Of a stretch of DNA of 52,243 nucleotides, positions 1 to 8,038 are shown in pieces. Within the stretch, counting starts at the first letter, position 1. Each line of letters begins with the position of its first letter. Location of the stretch: positions 1 to 52,243 of the forward strand of contig JABZIV010000012.1 in the NCBI GenBank assembly GCA_015258095.1. Direction: 5' to 3'. The notes under the pieces are model-generated. The model worked only from the letters and a program-made list of their open reading frames with translations. It was not told the origin of the DNA and did not search any database. This stretch comes from Lachnospiraceae bacterium. Its GTDB lineage: Bacteria; Bacillota; Clostridia; Lachnospirales; Lachnospiraceae. The position numbers and the translations under genes were made by a program.

Positions 1-312
1 CCCCTGCTCGCGCGCATCCGTCTTTAAAAAATACCACTTCCCCTGATCCAAAATCCAGCCGTCCGCCATCTTTCCGCTCGTCGGATCCAGATAATACCAG
101 GAATCTCCCAAGTGTAGCCAGCCTTTCCACGCGACACCGTTTTCCTGATACTGCCATGTGCCGGAGACTTCCACCCATTTTCCTTCAGCGAAAGCTTCCG
201 TTATAAAAAAACACGAAAAAAAGAAAACCGTCATGCATAAAAATGGAATCTTGACGAGTTTTCCTTCTGTTTTCTCTTTTCTCAATTTTATCTTGTCTAT
301 TGCTTTTTTCAT
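1..312 (-). CDS. Secreted choline-binding-type repeat protein (N-terminal part, runs off the window)
   Basis: The minus-strand frame is open from an ATG at 312 to the window edge (104 codons), after a modest AGGG site. The N-terminus is lysine-rich (MKKAIDKIKLRKEK), then a hydrophobic stretch (IPFLCMTVFFFSCFF) ending in TEAFAEG, a good signal peptide. The mature part shows aromatic repeats such as GWLHLGDSWYYLD and GWILDQGKWYFL, the pattern of choline-binding/cell-wall-binding repeats that hold proteins to choline- or glycan-decorated teichoic acids. The catalytic or functional domain, if any, lies outside the window. A LicD-type protein is encoded nearby (3337-4155), which fits a choline-type surface, but the link is inference. 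Confidence 0.75.
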   Translation of the reverse strand, partial: MKKAIDKIKLRKEKTEGKLVKIPFLCMTVFFFSCFFITEAFAEGKWVEVSGTWQYQENGVAWKGWLHLGDSWYYLDPTSGKMADGWILDQGKWYFLKTDAREQG

Positions 313-360
313 CTTTTCCCTGCTTTCCTAAGACGCATCGACGCTTACTTCGTGCGTCTG

Positions 361-385
361 AACGAGATACCGCACACTCCGTATC
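361..385. repeat. Dispersed repeat copy A (AACGAGATACCGCAC core)
   Basis: The 15-base core AACGAGATACCGCAC here recurs at 18610 in a gene-poor region, and a more diverged copy lies at 18368. The copy can fold on itself through GATAC/GTATC. It sits between the choline-binding-type gene and the PH-like gene. Origin unknown. Confidence 0.4.
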
Positions 386-438
386 AAAAATACATCGGCA
401 AAAGACAAAATAATATTAATTTTTAATATTTTAGAGGA

Positions 439-858
439 CTATCCTCCGCTACTCACTGCAACCCGGTGTTTTTTAAGCGCCTTTTCCAGTTCTTCGAGCT
501 TCTGAAGACCTCTCTTATTCACTCCAATCATAAAGCACTTGGTGATTCCCTTCTTCCGCCGGATTTTTACGATATAGCGTCTGCCGCCTCTCCCGCTACC
601 TTGGCTGATCTGCACGGACGCCATTTCCGAGAACGGCACTACGCGCCTTCCTATGCAGTAAAATGCAGCATGAATATAGAGGATGTCTCCCACGATATGA
701 AACGGTTCCCAAAACTCCCCACCGGTCCGGAGAATGGATATTCTCCGAAACAACCAAAAGGCGCAGACCGCCAGTAATAAATAATTAAACGGATTGAAAA
801 GCGGATTCAACAACCACTCTTGCAGGGAAATAGAAAACTGTTCCAGTATCTCCGTCAT
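439..858 (-). CDS. Small membrane protein with PH-like domain, tandem paralogue 1
   Basis: 139 aa. One hydrophobic segment near residues 24-40 (NYLLLAVCAFWLF) is followed by a beta-rich domain with EPFHIVGDILYIH, YCIGRRVVPFSEM and RRYIVKIRRKKG, resembling bacterial PH-like (bPH/YdbS-type) domains, which are membrane-tethered. It is a clear paralogue of the gene at 928-1353: both share the order FRRISIL-TGG-W--hydrophobic-GD-LYIHA--CIGRR-VPF-EM and a basic tail with KALxxHRxAV. It is the second copy in a minus-strand run after the glycan genes; the 69-base gap has no clear terminator. Function unknown. Family assignment is moderate, the paralogy is certain. Confidence 0.65.
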   Translation of the reverse strand: MTEILEQFSISLQEWLLNPLFNPFNYLLLAVCAFWLFRRISILRTGGEFWEPFHIVGDILYIHAAFYCIGRRVVPFSEMASVQISQGSGRGGRRYIVKIRRKKGITKCFMIGVNKRGLQKLEELEKALKKHRVAVSSGG

Positions 859-927
859 CCCTTCCTGCCTTTCTTCTCAGAAGGGACATTCTTTTTCAAA
901 AAATACATGAATAAAAAAACATGCATC

Positions 928-1353
928 TTAATATCCCCATTTTCTTACGGCAATCCTGTGCTGAAAAAGTGCACGCTCCAAGTCTTTCAGCTGTCTCTTT
1001 CCTTTCTCATCTGCAGAAATAACAAAGCACTTATTCATGCCTTTTTCTCTATGAATCTGCACGGTAAACCTACCGCCCCATTTTCCTCTAACATAATCAA
1101 TATCTACCGTCCTCATCTCCGCGAAAGGAACATCCCGCCTTCCTATACAGAAAAGCCCGGCATGAATATATAAGGTATCCCCCGTAATATGATAGCTATC
1201 CCAAAAATGCCCGCCGGTTTTCAGAATCGAAAATCTTCGGTAAAGCCCAAGCAACTGAAGAAATAGAAAAACCCCATAGAGTAGGGGAATAAAGGAATTC
1301 CCTACCGTAGATTGTAAACCGGTTCTGAGATAATCCAGCCACTCACTAAGCAT
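928..1353 (-). CDS. Small membrane protein with PH-like domain, tandem paralogue 2
   Basis: 141 aa. It begins 5 bases after the GHMP kinase stop, so it is probably co-transcribed with the glycan genes. A membrane segment lies near residues 20-38 (FIPLLYGVFLFLQLLGL), followed by the same beta-rich PH-like module as its neighbour at 439-858 (SYHITGDTLYIHA, FCIGRRDVPFAEM, GRFTVQIHREKG). Shared identity across the whole length shows a tandem duplication. No catalytic motif is seen; a scaffold or sensing role at the membrane is possible but unsupported. Confidence 0.65.
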   Translation of the reverse strand: MLSEWLDYLRTGLQSTVGNSFIPLLYGVFLFLQLLGLYRRFSILKTGGHFWDSYHITGDTLYIHAGLFCIGRRDVPFAEMRTVDIDYVRGKWGGRFTVQIHREKGMNKCFVISADEKGKRQLKDLERALFQHRIAVRKWGY

Positions 1354-1358
1354 CCCTT

Positions 1359-2363
1359 TTACCCTTTCTTTTCAAAAGTCTCCGGCGAATAGTAGACCAC
1401 CTGTGTTCCTCCGTTTTCAAAGGAAAAAGGAATATAGAGGAGGTCTTTCATCGCTTCCATCAGACCTGCCTGCTTTTCTTTCTCCACGTAAAAAAGCAGG
1501 AAACCGCCTCCGCCTGCACCAAGGAGCTTTCCGCCAAGCGCGCCCGCACGCATGCCGAGTGTATAAAGCTGGTCTATGCTGTCCGTACTGATGCTTTTCG
1601 CTGTCCGCCGCTTTAACTCCCAAGTAGTATGAAGAAGGCGACCAAAATCATCCAAGTCTCTATCCTGATTGCAGAGAATGGATTCTCCCTCATTCACGAG
1701 TTCCTTCATATCCCGAAGAAGGGCAAGTTTGTCCTCCGGAGAACTGCTTTGATTCGCTTTCTGAATTTCAGAGGAAAAGCGGGTGAAGCCGGTAAAGAAG
1801 AGCATCAGACTCTCATTGAGTTTCTTCTTTCGTTCCGGAGAAATCAGAACCGGACTCACCCGGTAGCCTTCGGCAGAGAAATCGATTCGATTCAATCCGC
1901 CGAAAGACGCCGCAATCTGATCCTGCCAGCCTCCCGCCTCATTACAAAGAACTCTCTCCAGATAAATCGCCTGATCCGCCAGGGTCTTCTTATCTACATA
2001 TTTTCCTTTAAGAGCATGAAAGGCATGCAGCATTCCCACGGCGAAAGAAGAGCTCGTCCCAAGTCCCGATCTTGCCGGTAAGTCCGCCTCATACATCAGA
2101 CGAATTTCTTGCATATCGAGCATCCGCATCGCTTCACGAATCGCCGGATGCTGAATTTCATCCAAACTGTTCACCCGCTCCGTCTTCGAGTAAGAAAGCT
2201 CCGTACTGTACTGAAAAAAAGGAGGCAAATGACGGACATTGACATAGCAATACTTATCAAAGCTCGTGGAAAGAACCGCTCCGCCATACTCCTTAAAATA
2301 GTCTTCCATATCGGTTCCACCGCCGAAAAATGACATCCTAAATGGGGTTTTTGTAATAATCAA
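1359..2363 (-). CDS. GHMP-family sugar kinase, HddA-like
   Basis: 334 aa, full length for the family. The N-terminal RMSFFGGGTD motif, the phosphate-binding loop at residues 96-110 (PARSGLGTSSSFAVG) and the glycine-rich motif 3 at about 274-291 (GALGGKLLGAGGGGF) identify a GHMP kinase. Closest in style are the kinases that phosphorylate heptose-7-phosphate or related sugars for nucleotide-sugar synthesis. It overlaps the glycosyltransferase gene upstream by 4 bases (ATGA), so the two are translationally coupled. With LicD and RfbFG next to it, a role in making an activated sugar for a surface glycan is likely. The actual substrate cannot be told from sequence. Confidence 0.85.
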   Translation of the reverse strand: MIITKTPFRMSFFGGGTDMEDYFKEYGGAVLSTSFDKYCYVNVRHLPPFFQYSTELSYSKTERVNSLDEIQHPAIREAMRMLDMQEIRLMYEADLPARSGLGTSSSFAVGMLHAFHALKGKYVDKKTLADQAIYLERVLCNEAGGWQDQIAASFGGLNRIDFSAEGYRVSPVLISPERKKKLNESLMLFFTGFTRFSSEIQKANQSSSPEDKLALLRDMKELVNEGESILCNQDRDLDDFGRLLHTTWELKRRTAKSISTDSIDQLYTLGMRAGALGGKLLGAGGGGFLLFYVEKEKQAGLMEAMKDLLYIPFSFENGGTQVVYYSPETFEKKG

Positions 2364-3319
2364 TTTTGTTCTCCTTCTTCACATTCTTTTTCCATGTTCT
2401 TCTTCTCGGAAACAATATAAATCGGTCTATCTTTGATTTCTTCAAAAAGTAACGCGATGTACTCCCCGATAATCCCGACCACAAAGAAAAGAACGGCAAA
2501 CATAAAGCAAAGCAGCACGACGATGGTTGCATATCCGGACGGGGCGCCTTTTCTGGTAAATAAGGTATACAGTAAGAGAAGCACTCCCAGAAACATACTG
2601 CAAATCGAGGCAAAGATGCCCAGCTTCAGCGGAAGATTCGAAAAGGTCAGAATGGTGTTTCGGGAGAAGTCCCAGAGTTTTCGAATAGAATAATGGCTCT
2701 GTCCTCCCTGCCGTACACCTGCCTGATACTCGATCTTCGTCTTCGGAAAACCCACGGATTGAACGTAGCCGCGCAAGTAACGAACCTTTTCCCGATAATA
2801 CTGCTTCAAAACCGCCTGCACATCCTTCGAAATGCCGAAGAAATCGGAAGCATTTGCCTCAAAATGCAGAGAGGACAGCTTGTTTAATATCCAATAAAAA
2901 AGAGAGGAAGTCAGGTTCTTCACGATACCGGCAGAAGCGTTTTTCGTCCGGACCATGGAAACGACATGAAAGCCTTCCTCATACTTCTGAAGCATCGAGG
3001 GAATCAGTTCTGGAGAATGCTGCAAATCCGCATCCATAAAAATCAGGAAATCTCCCCGGGCATAATCGAGCCCTGCCGTCATCGCCGCTTCATGTCCGAA
3101 ATTGCGGGAAAAATGAAGTACGCGCACAAGTTCCGGATGACTCTTTGCAAGTTGATTCAAAAGGAGCGGACTCCGATCTTTAGAGCCGTCATCCACAAAG
3201 AGAATCTCCGGCTGATAGTTTTCCCTCGTTTTCTCACAGACCTCTCTGCACACGGAAAAGAATTTCTCAATGCTTGCCTCTTCATTGTATACCGAAACAA
3301 TGACACTATACTTCTTCAC
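2360..3319 (-). CDS. Family 2 glycosyltransferase, polyprenyl-phosphate sugar synthase type (GtrB/DPM-like)
   Basis: 319 aa. The GT2 nucleotide-binding fold starts SVIVSVYNEE, with VDDGSKDRS near residues 42-50 and the metal-binding DAD at 96-98 (MDADLQHSPEL). Two C-terminal membrane helices (about 229-255 and 264-294) are typical of enzymes that move a sugar from a nucleotide donor to undecaprenyl phosphate at the inner face of the membrane. It lies between licD and the GHMP kinase, with which it overlaps by 4 bases. The lipid-linked sugar would then be used by a flippase or GT-C transferase not obvious in this cluster; the membrane proteins at 18.7-24.3 kb are one speculative candidate. Confidence 0.88.
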   Translation of the reverse strand: MKKYSVIVSVYNEEASIEKFFSVCREVCEKTRENYQPEILFVDDGSKDRSPLLLNQLAKSHPELVRVLHFSRNFGHEAAMTAGLDYARGDFLIFMDADLQHSPELIPSMLQKYEEGFHVVSMVRTKNASAGIVKNLTSSLFYWILNKLSSLHFEANASDFFGISKDVQAVLKQYYREKVRYLRGYVQSVGFPKTKIEYQAGVRQGGQSHYSIRKLWDFSRNTILTFSNLPLKLGIFASICSMFLGVLLLLYTLFTRKGAPSGYATIVVLLCFMFAVLFFVVGIIGEYIALLFEEIKDRPIYIVSEKKNMEKECEEGEQN

Positions 3320-3336
3320 CCTTTTTCTCCCACTCT

Positions 3337-4155
3337 TTAAATCATTTCCTCATGGCTCGGCACACGGTCTTCCTCTCTCGGAAGCAGTTCATAACGGCCA
3401 TATAACATCCGTAAAATGGCATCATACCCCTTCGGTATCGGAAGCTTATACCCCTGAAAATCTCCCTGAATGAGCGGTTTCTCCCAGTCGTAACGGGAAA
3501 TGCAATACTGAAAATCCGGTTGATAGTTCGAAAAATACAGTTTTTCCCCTTTTTTACCGGCTCTCGCCCACTTCTCCTGCACACGGAAGAGAAGAGGCAG
3601 CGGAAAAAATTTCCCCACTGTGGATAAAACCCGCACAAAGAGACGGGACAATCCCTTATACTTTGCAAAGTGAATGACTCTTCTGTGCCCCATGGCAAGA
3701 CCGAAAATCATCTGCTGTCGAAAAGTATAGAGCCTCGCCAGGAAGGCATTCTCCGGCAAATCATCCAGAATAAAGCAATCCACCCAAATATGATTCAGCT
3801 TTCCTTCATAAAAGCGATCGCCGTCCGTTTCCGTTCCCTTCCCGCGTCTAGCCGTAGAGACATCCACTACTCTCGGCACAAAATCATAAAAGGCTTTTCC
3901 TTCCTGAAAGCTCTCCGGCTGCACAAGACGAAAATCAGCGGAAAGTTCCTTCTCCGCAACGCTCTGAAAACGCGCCCAATCTTCTCGCATAAAACAAATA
4001 TCCACATCATCATCCCAGGGGATAAAGCCTTTGTGTCGAACCGCTCCGAGAAGTGTACCGGCATCCAAACGATAGGAAATCCCGTACTTCTCGCATATTC
4101 TATTGATTTCCAGAAGAATACCCAGGCCTTTCTCCTGCTTTTCCTTTAAGTTCAT
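3337..4155 (-). CDS. LicD-family phosphotransferase
   Basis: 272 aa. Residues 31-53 hold the diagnostic nucleotidyltransferase-like motif DAGTLLGAVRHKG followed by IPWDDDVDI, with the metal-binding aspartates at about 48-50 and 52. LicD proteins transfer phosphocholine or similar phospho-alcohols (for example ribitol- or glycerol-phosphate) to cell-surface glycans. A choline-binding-type repeat protein is encoded at the left edge of the window, so phosphocholine is a reasonable guess. No choline kinase, cytidylyltransferase or uptake gene (licABC) is visible. Eighteen bases separate it from the glycosyltransferase. A 133-base gap to rfbG shows no clear structure. Confidence 0.85.
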   Translation of the reverse strand: MNLKEKQEKGLGILLEINRICEKYGISYRLDAGTLLGAVRHKGFIPWDDDVDICFMREDWARFQSVAEKELSADFRLVQPESFQEGKAFYDFVPRVVDVSTARRGKGTETDGDRFYEGKLNHIWVDCFILDDLPENAFLARLYTFRQQMIFGLAMGHRRVIHFAKYKGLSRLFVRVLSTVGKFFPLPLLFRVQEKWARAGKKGEKLYFSNYQPDFQYCISRYDWEKPLIQGDFQGYKLPIPKGYDAILRMLYGRYELLPREEDRVPSHEEMI

Positions 4156-4288
4156 TCTGATAACACTCCCGTATTTTTATTGATCTCCGCTATAGTACAT
4201 TGACTTCTTCTATAACGGAGCAGGTGCCTCTTAACAAGACCGGTTCTATATCTAAAGCCGTGCCTCTATAGAGCATGAAGGATGCGCT

Positions 4289-5425
4289 TTACGACAAATG
4301 AAAAAAGTGGCCGATTTGCTTCTTCGAAAAAGCACGCATATCCTCTCCCTCATTCCATGCCTTATACCAGTCTACCGTTTCTTTGACGGCTTCTCTTACC
4401 GTATAGCGTGGCTCCCAATGAAAGGTCTTTCGCAATTTTTCCGTGCTTAATTGCAGAAATCCCGCTTCATGCGGTGCATTTTTCTCCGCTGTATTTTCCC
4501 AGCTTGCCCCGTCTCCCCAAAACTCCGTGAACAGACCGACAAGTTCTCCCGTGTGGATTGCATCCTCTACACTCGGGCCGACATTGTACTGTGAGGCATA
4601 GCGCTTCCCCTCCGGATAGGAAAAGGTCTCTTTGGAAAGTCCCTTCACATATCCCGCCTGTCTCGCCGCAATCTCCAGATAGACAAGAAGCGGCTCTAAA
4701 ACGTGCTGGTACGGGCGAACCGAGTACGGATTACGCACGCCGATTTTCTGTCCCCGCACGACTGCCCGCACCGCATCCGGAATAATCCGATCCTTTGCAA
4801 AATCTCCGCCGCCGATGACATTGCCGGCTCTTGCCGTGGAAATTCGCGGAAGTACACGCTGTCCATCCTCTTCCTTTTCCTCATTAAAGAAAGATTTCTG
4901 ATAACTGTGCGTCAGAATCTCCGAACAGGACTTGGAATTGGAGTAGGGATCGAAGCCGTCCAGCTTTTCCTCCTCCGTAAAGGCATGATGCTCCATGTCA
5001 TTGTTCTCATAAACCTTATCCGTCGTCACATTCAAAACGGAACGGACTGTAGGAATATGCCGAATGGATTCCAGCAAATTCACGGTTCCCATAACATTGG
5101 TTTCATAGGTTTCTCTCGGAAACAGGTAGGACTCCCGGACAATGGGCTGTGCTGCCAAGTGAAAAACCAGTTCCGGTCGCGCCCACTCCATCAGGGAACG
5201 AAGCTGCTCATAATTTCGGACGTCTCCTTCAAAAGAGTAAGCAGGGGGTGTAGGGTACAGGATGTTGAAGAGTTCCCCTTCCTTCGCGGGAAGGCTGTAT
5301 CCGTAGACTTCCGCTCCCAGTTCTTCCAGAAGAAGGGTGAGCCAGGAGCCTTTGAAACCGTTATGCCCGCTTACAAAGACACGACGTCCCTTGTAAAATT
5401 CCTTTAAATCCGAAAAACCGATCAT
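4289..5425 (-). CDS. rfbG: CDP-glucose 4,6-dehydratase
   Basis: 378 aa SDR enzyme converting CDP-glucose to CDP-4-keto-6-deoxyglucose. It shows the NAD-binding VSGHNGFKGSWL near residue 18, the LNVTTDKVYEN segment (131-141) and the catalytic Y161-x3-K165 (PYSNSKSCSE). The frame is open for 72 more codons upstream, but that part reads through the cytidylyltransferase gene; the ATG at 5425 has GAGGTGG four bases away and follows the rfbF stop by one base. RfbF/RfbG give the first two steps to CDP-3,6-dideoxyhexoses. The downstream RfbH/ddhC-type reductase genes are absent here, so the final sugar is unknown. Confidence 0.92.
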   Translation of the reverse strand: MIGFSDLKEFYKGRRVFVSGHNGFKGSWLTLLLEELGAEVYGYSLPAKEGELFNILYPTPPAYSFEGDVRNYEQLRSLMEWARPELVFHLAAQPIVRESYLFPRETYETNVMGTVNLLESIRHIPTVRSVLNVTTDKVYENNDMEHHAFTEEEKLDGFDPYSNSKSCSEILTHSYQKSFFNEEKEEDGQRVLPRISTARAGNVIGGGDFAKDRIIPDAVRAVVRGQKIGVRNPYSVRPYQHVLEPLLVYLEIAARQAGYVKGLSKETFSYPEGKRYASQYNVGPSVEDAIHTGELVGLFTEFWGDGASWENTAEKNAPHEAGFLQLSTEKLRKTFHWEPRYTVREAVKETVDWYKAWNEGEDMRAFSKKQIGHFFHLS

Positions 5426-5426
5426 T

Positions 5427-6197
5427 TTACCACCTCTTCCAGGGCGCTTTGCCGCTTGCCCAAAGTTCTTCCAGAAGCTTCTTCTCCCTCTGTGTGTCCA
5501 TACACTGCCAAAAACCCGGGTGATAGTAGCCGGCGAGCTTTCCTTCAGAAGCAAGCGCCTGCATCGTACTTTGTTCCAAAATCGTCCGATCATCCTGAAG
5601 ATAGCGGAAAATTTCCGGTTCCAGCACCATAAAACCGCCATTAATCACTGCGCCGTCCTTTTCTTCCTTCTCCCGGAAAGAATGAATGATTCCCTCTTTA
5701 TCGACGTCAAGAACCCCCTTCTGCTGGGTAAGATTGACCATGGTAATGGTTGCCACCTTCCCTTTCTTCTTATGAAAAGCCAGGAGCTCCTGTAAGTTTA
5801 CATCTGAAACGCCGTCTCCGTAAGTCAGCATAAACGGTTCATCATGCAAATACTTCTCGACCCTTTTGATTCGTCCTCCCGTCATCGTATGCAGTCCCGT
5901 ATCCACAACCGTGACCTTCCAATCCTCCGCCTCACTGTTATGCACTTCCATCGTATTCTTCGCCATGTCGAAGGTAATGTCCGCATTATGTAAAAAATAG
6001 TTGGCAAAGTATTCCTTAATAACGTACTGCTTGTACCCTGCCAGAATAATAAACTCATTAAAGCCATAAGAAGAGTAGTATTTCATGATATGCCAAAGAA
6101 TCGGCATCTCTCCGACTTCAATCATGGGCTTCGGTTTTAAATGGGATTCCTCCGAAATTCTGGTTCCAAGACCTCCCGCAAGAATAAGTACTTTCAT
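5427..6197 (-). CDS. rfbF: Glucose-1-phosphate cytidylyltransferase
   Basis: 256 aa, the usual length. The N-terminal nucleotidyltransferase motif LAGGLGTRISEES followed by KPKPMIEVG is typical; LTYGDGVSDVN marks the active-site metal region, and WQCMDTQREKKLLEELW the C-terminal helix typical of the hexameric RfbF/DdhA enzymes. It makes CDP-glucose from CTP and glucose-1-phosphate and feeds RfbG, whose start is one base after its stop. It follows brnQ by 15 bases without a terminator, so expression from further upstream is possible. Confidence 0.93.
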   Translation of the reverse strand: MKVLILAGGLGTRISEESHLKPKPMIEVGEMPILWHIMKYYSSYGFNEFIILAGYKQYVIKEYFANYFLHNADITFDMAKNTMEVHNSEAEDWKVTVVDTGLHTMTGGRIKRVEKYLHDEPFMLTYGDGVSDVNLQELLAFHKKKGKVATITMVNLTQQKGVLDVDKEGIIHSFREKEEKDGAVINGGFMVLEPEIFRYLQDDRTILEQSTMQALASEGKLAGYYHPGFWQCMDTQREKKLLEELWASGKAPWKRW

Positions 6198-6212
6198 CCG
6201 TTCTCTCCTCCG

Positions 6213-7610
6213 CTATCCGTTCTCCTTCTCTCTCTGAACCTTTCGAGTATACCACAGAAGCATGCCGAAAGCGAAGCCCAGTAAAGAAGGAAGAAGCCAT
6301 GTTAACCCCATCGAAAAAAAAGGAAAAGGAGAAAAGAAAGAAAGAACCGCCGCCGCTCCGGGCAATCGGGAAAGAGCCCCCTCCAGCAGAACCTTCAACG
6401 CATCCAGGAAAGCGAAGGGAATCGTACAGTAAATCGCCGATTGAAAAACCGCGCGGTCATACGAAAAGGCTTTTCCAAAAAGGCAAAGGATAATCAACAC
6501 GATGCAGATCGGATAAATAAAGAACAGCACCGGAATCGCATACTGAATGATACGGCTCAAGCCGATATTCGATATCACGAAAGAACAAATCGTAAAAAGA
6601 AAGACATAAATCCGATAGGAGAAACGCTCCGGAAACATCTCCTGAAACGCCATTGCCGCGGAACTGATTAATCCCACCGCCGTTTTTAAACAGGAAAAAT
6701 AAATAATCACCGCAAGCAGAATTCCGCCAAAGCGATGAAAATAGTACGTAGAAAGAGAATGCAAGGTATCTCCTCCATTTTCCTGCACAGAAAAAGCCAG
6801 GCGGCTCTCCGCACCGGCATAACTCAGAGCAAAGTAAAGCAGCACCATAAGGAGCGCCGCAAGACTTCCGGAAAGAACCGTCACGAAACGAAAGCGTTTT
6901 TCCGCCTCTTCTCCCGCACTCTCCTCTCCCGTACTTTCCTCGTTTCCCTGCATAGAACGGATGGTCTGAATCAATACATTCCCGAAGGCAAGTGCCCCCA
7001 TCACATCCATCGTATTGTACCCTTCAAAAATGCCCTTCAAAAAACTGCCCTTCTCATATCCGGAAACCGGGTTTAAAGCGTGGAGCCCTCCAATCGGAAA
7101 CAATACTGCCACAAAGAGGAGAATCCCGAGAAAGAGGAGAAAGAGCGGATTCAGCACTTTTCCTACATAGGTAAGGAGTTTTCCCGGTTTCAAAGAAAGA
7201 ATCAGGGCAAATACAAAGAACAGGAAACTAAAAAGAAAAAGCATCCCCTGCTTAGTATCTTCCGGTAAAAACGGAACCACTCCTACCTGAAAAGGAACGG
7301 TTGCTGTTCTGGGAATGGCGAAAAGCGGTCCAATACAGAGGTAAAGAGCCGTCGTAAAGAAAATGGAAAATTTCTTTCCCACGAGTTTTGCCATATCCGT
7401 AACACTCGCACTATTACTTGAAGAAAGTGCCAGTACCGATAAGAGAGGAAGCCCCACACCGGTAATACAAAATCCAAGGGTTGCCACAAAAACTTCGACC
7501 CCTGCCCTCTGTCCCATGGAAACGGGAAAAATGAGATTTCCTGCGCCAAACAGCATCCCGAAAAACATAGAGGATACCAGTACGATTTCTTTTAAACTGT
7601 TTTTCTTCAT
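6213..7610 (-). CDS. brnQ: Branched-chain amino acid:cation symporter (LIVCS family)
   Basis: 465 aa, about 12 membrane helices. The N-terminus (SSMFFGMLFGAGNLIFP) and PRTATVPFQVG are signature segments of the BrnQ/LIVCS Na+- or H+-coupled leucine, isoleucine and valine importers. The start at 7610 has AAGGA seven bases upstream. A charged cytoplasmic loop (NEESTGEESAGEEAEKRF) is longer than I would expect but compatible. The leader upstream contains the 8-base tandem repeat at 7699-7744. The window also encodes an AzlCD-type branched-chain amino acid exporter (35182-36290), so both import and export are represented. It is unrelated in function to the rfb genes that follow. Confidence 0.9.
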   Translation of the reverse strand: MKKNSLKEIVLVSSMFFGMLFGAGNLIFPVSMGQRAGVEVFVATLGFCITGVGLPLLSVLALSSSNSASVTDMAKLVGKKFSIFFTTALYLCIGPLFAIPRTATVPFQVGVVPFLPEDTKQGMLFLFSFLFFVFALILSLKPGKLLTYVGKVLNPLFLLFLGILLFVAVLFPIGGLHALNPVSGYEKGSFLKGIFEGYNTMDVMGALAFGNVLIQTIRSMQGNEESTGEESAGEEAEKRFRFVTVLSGSLAALLMVLLYFALSYAGAESRLAFSVQENGGDTLHSLSTYYFHRFGGILLAVIIYFSCLKTAVGLISSAAMAFQEMFPERFSYRIYVFLFTICSFVISNIGLSRIIQYAIPVLFFIYPICIVLIILCLFGKAFSYDRAVFQSAIYCTIPFAFLDALKVLLEGALSRLPGAAAVLSFFSPFPFFSMGLTWLLPSLLGFAFGMLLWYTRKVQREKENG

Positions 7611-7698
7611 CTATTTTCCTTGTATTAAAAAAGGGAAATTTTTTCATTTCCATTTCTCCCACACACAGTCGGCGAAAAAGGAAAGCAAAACCCAAACT

Positions 7699-7744
7699 GC
7701 TGAATCGCTGAATCGCTGAATCGCTGAATCGCTGAATCGCTGAA
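7699..7744. repeat. Octamer tandem repeat (GCTGAATC)n, about 5.7 copies
   Basis: Five perfect copies of GCTGAATC plus a partial sixth lie in the region between divergent brnQ (start 7610) and the chemoreceptor (start 8039). Such short perfect arrays can change copy number by slipped-strand mispairing. Its place in a divergent promoter region could alter spacing of a promoter or leader; this is inference. Confidence 0.9.
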
Positions 7745-7903
7745 AAGTATATCATGGAAGCCTTTCTTTGCCTATGTGCAAAAAATTCATTTATCTTTTC
7801 CTACATTTTACCGATGGATATTAGACAGGAGAATCATTGCAGATCGTTTCGTTTCAGAAAAGAAGAAGTCTCGCGACTTATGCGTGATACCGCCTATACA
7901 TTA

Positions 7904-7933
7904 AGGAGTGTGCATTTTTTCATGCAAACTCCT
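7904..7933. promoter_or_regulatory. Hairpin in the long chemoreceptor leader
   Basis: AGGAGTGTGCAT, a six-base loop TTTTTC, then ATGCAAACTCCT form a 12-bp stem with one mismatch. It lies about 105 bases before the chemoreceptor start and has no U-tract, so it is not a classical terminator. It begins with AGGAGT, a ribosome-site-like sequence. The surrounding 285 bases (7754-8038) hold no gene I can support and no c-di-GMP (GEMM) riboswitch core. Confidence 0.5.
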
Positions 7934-8038
7934 CTTCTAGTGTTAATGGAATTTCCGTCATGCGTCTTCACGGTTCTTCCATTGCGCCGGAAATGGGCAC
8001 AAAGGACTGCAGATTCAATTTCAAGGAGGAGAAAAAAG

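Noticed and set aside
5426..5641. 72-codon longer RfbG
   Set aside because: The extension is antiparallel-frame reading of rfbF; the ATG at 5425 has a strong ribosome site.
7699..7744. CRISPR array
   Set aside because: Octamers are directly adjacent without spacers. No CRISPR array or cas gene was seen anywhere in the window.
7754..8038. N-terminal extension of the chemoreceptor or a separate small gene
   Set aside because: It lacks a ribosome site, and the start at 8039 has AAGGAGGAG and gives the expected N-terminus.
7754..8038. c-di-GMP riboswitch or sigma-D promoter upstream of the chemoreceptor
   Set aside because: No GEMM core; a CCGATGG near 7812 resembles a sigma-D -10 but has no matching -35.
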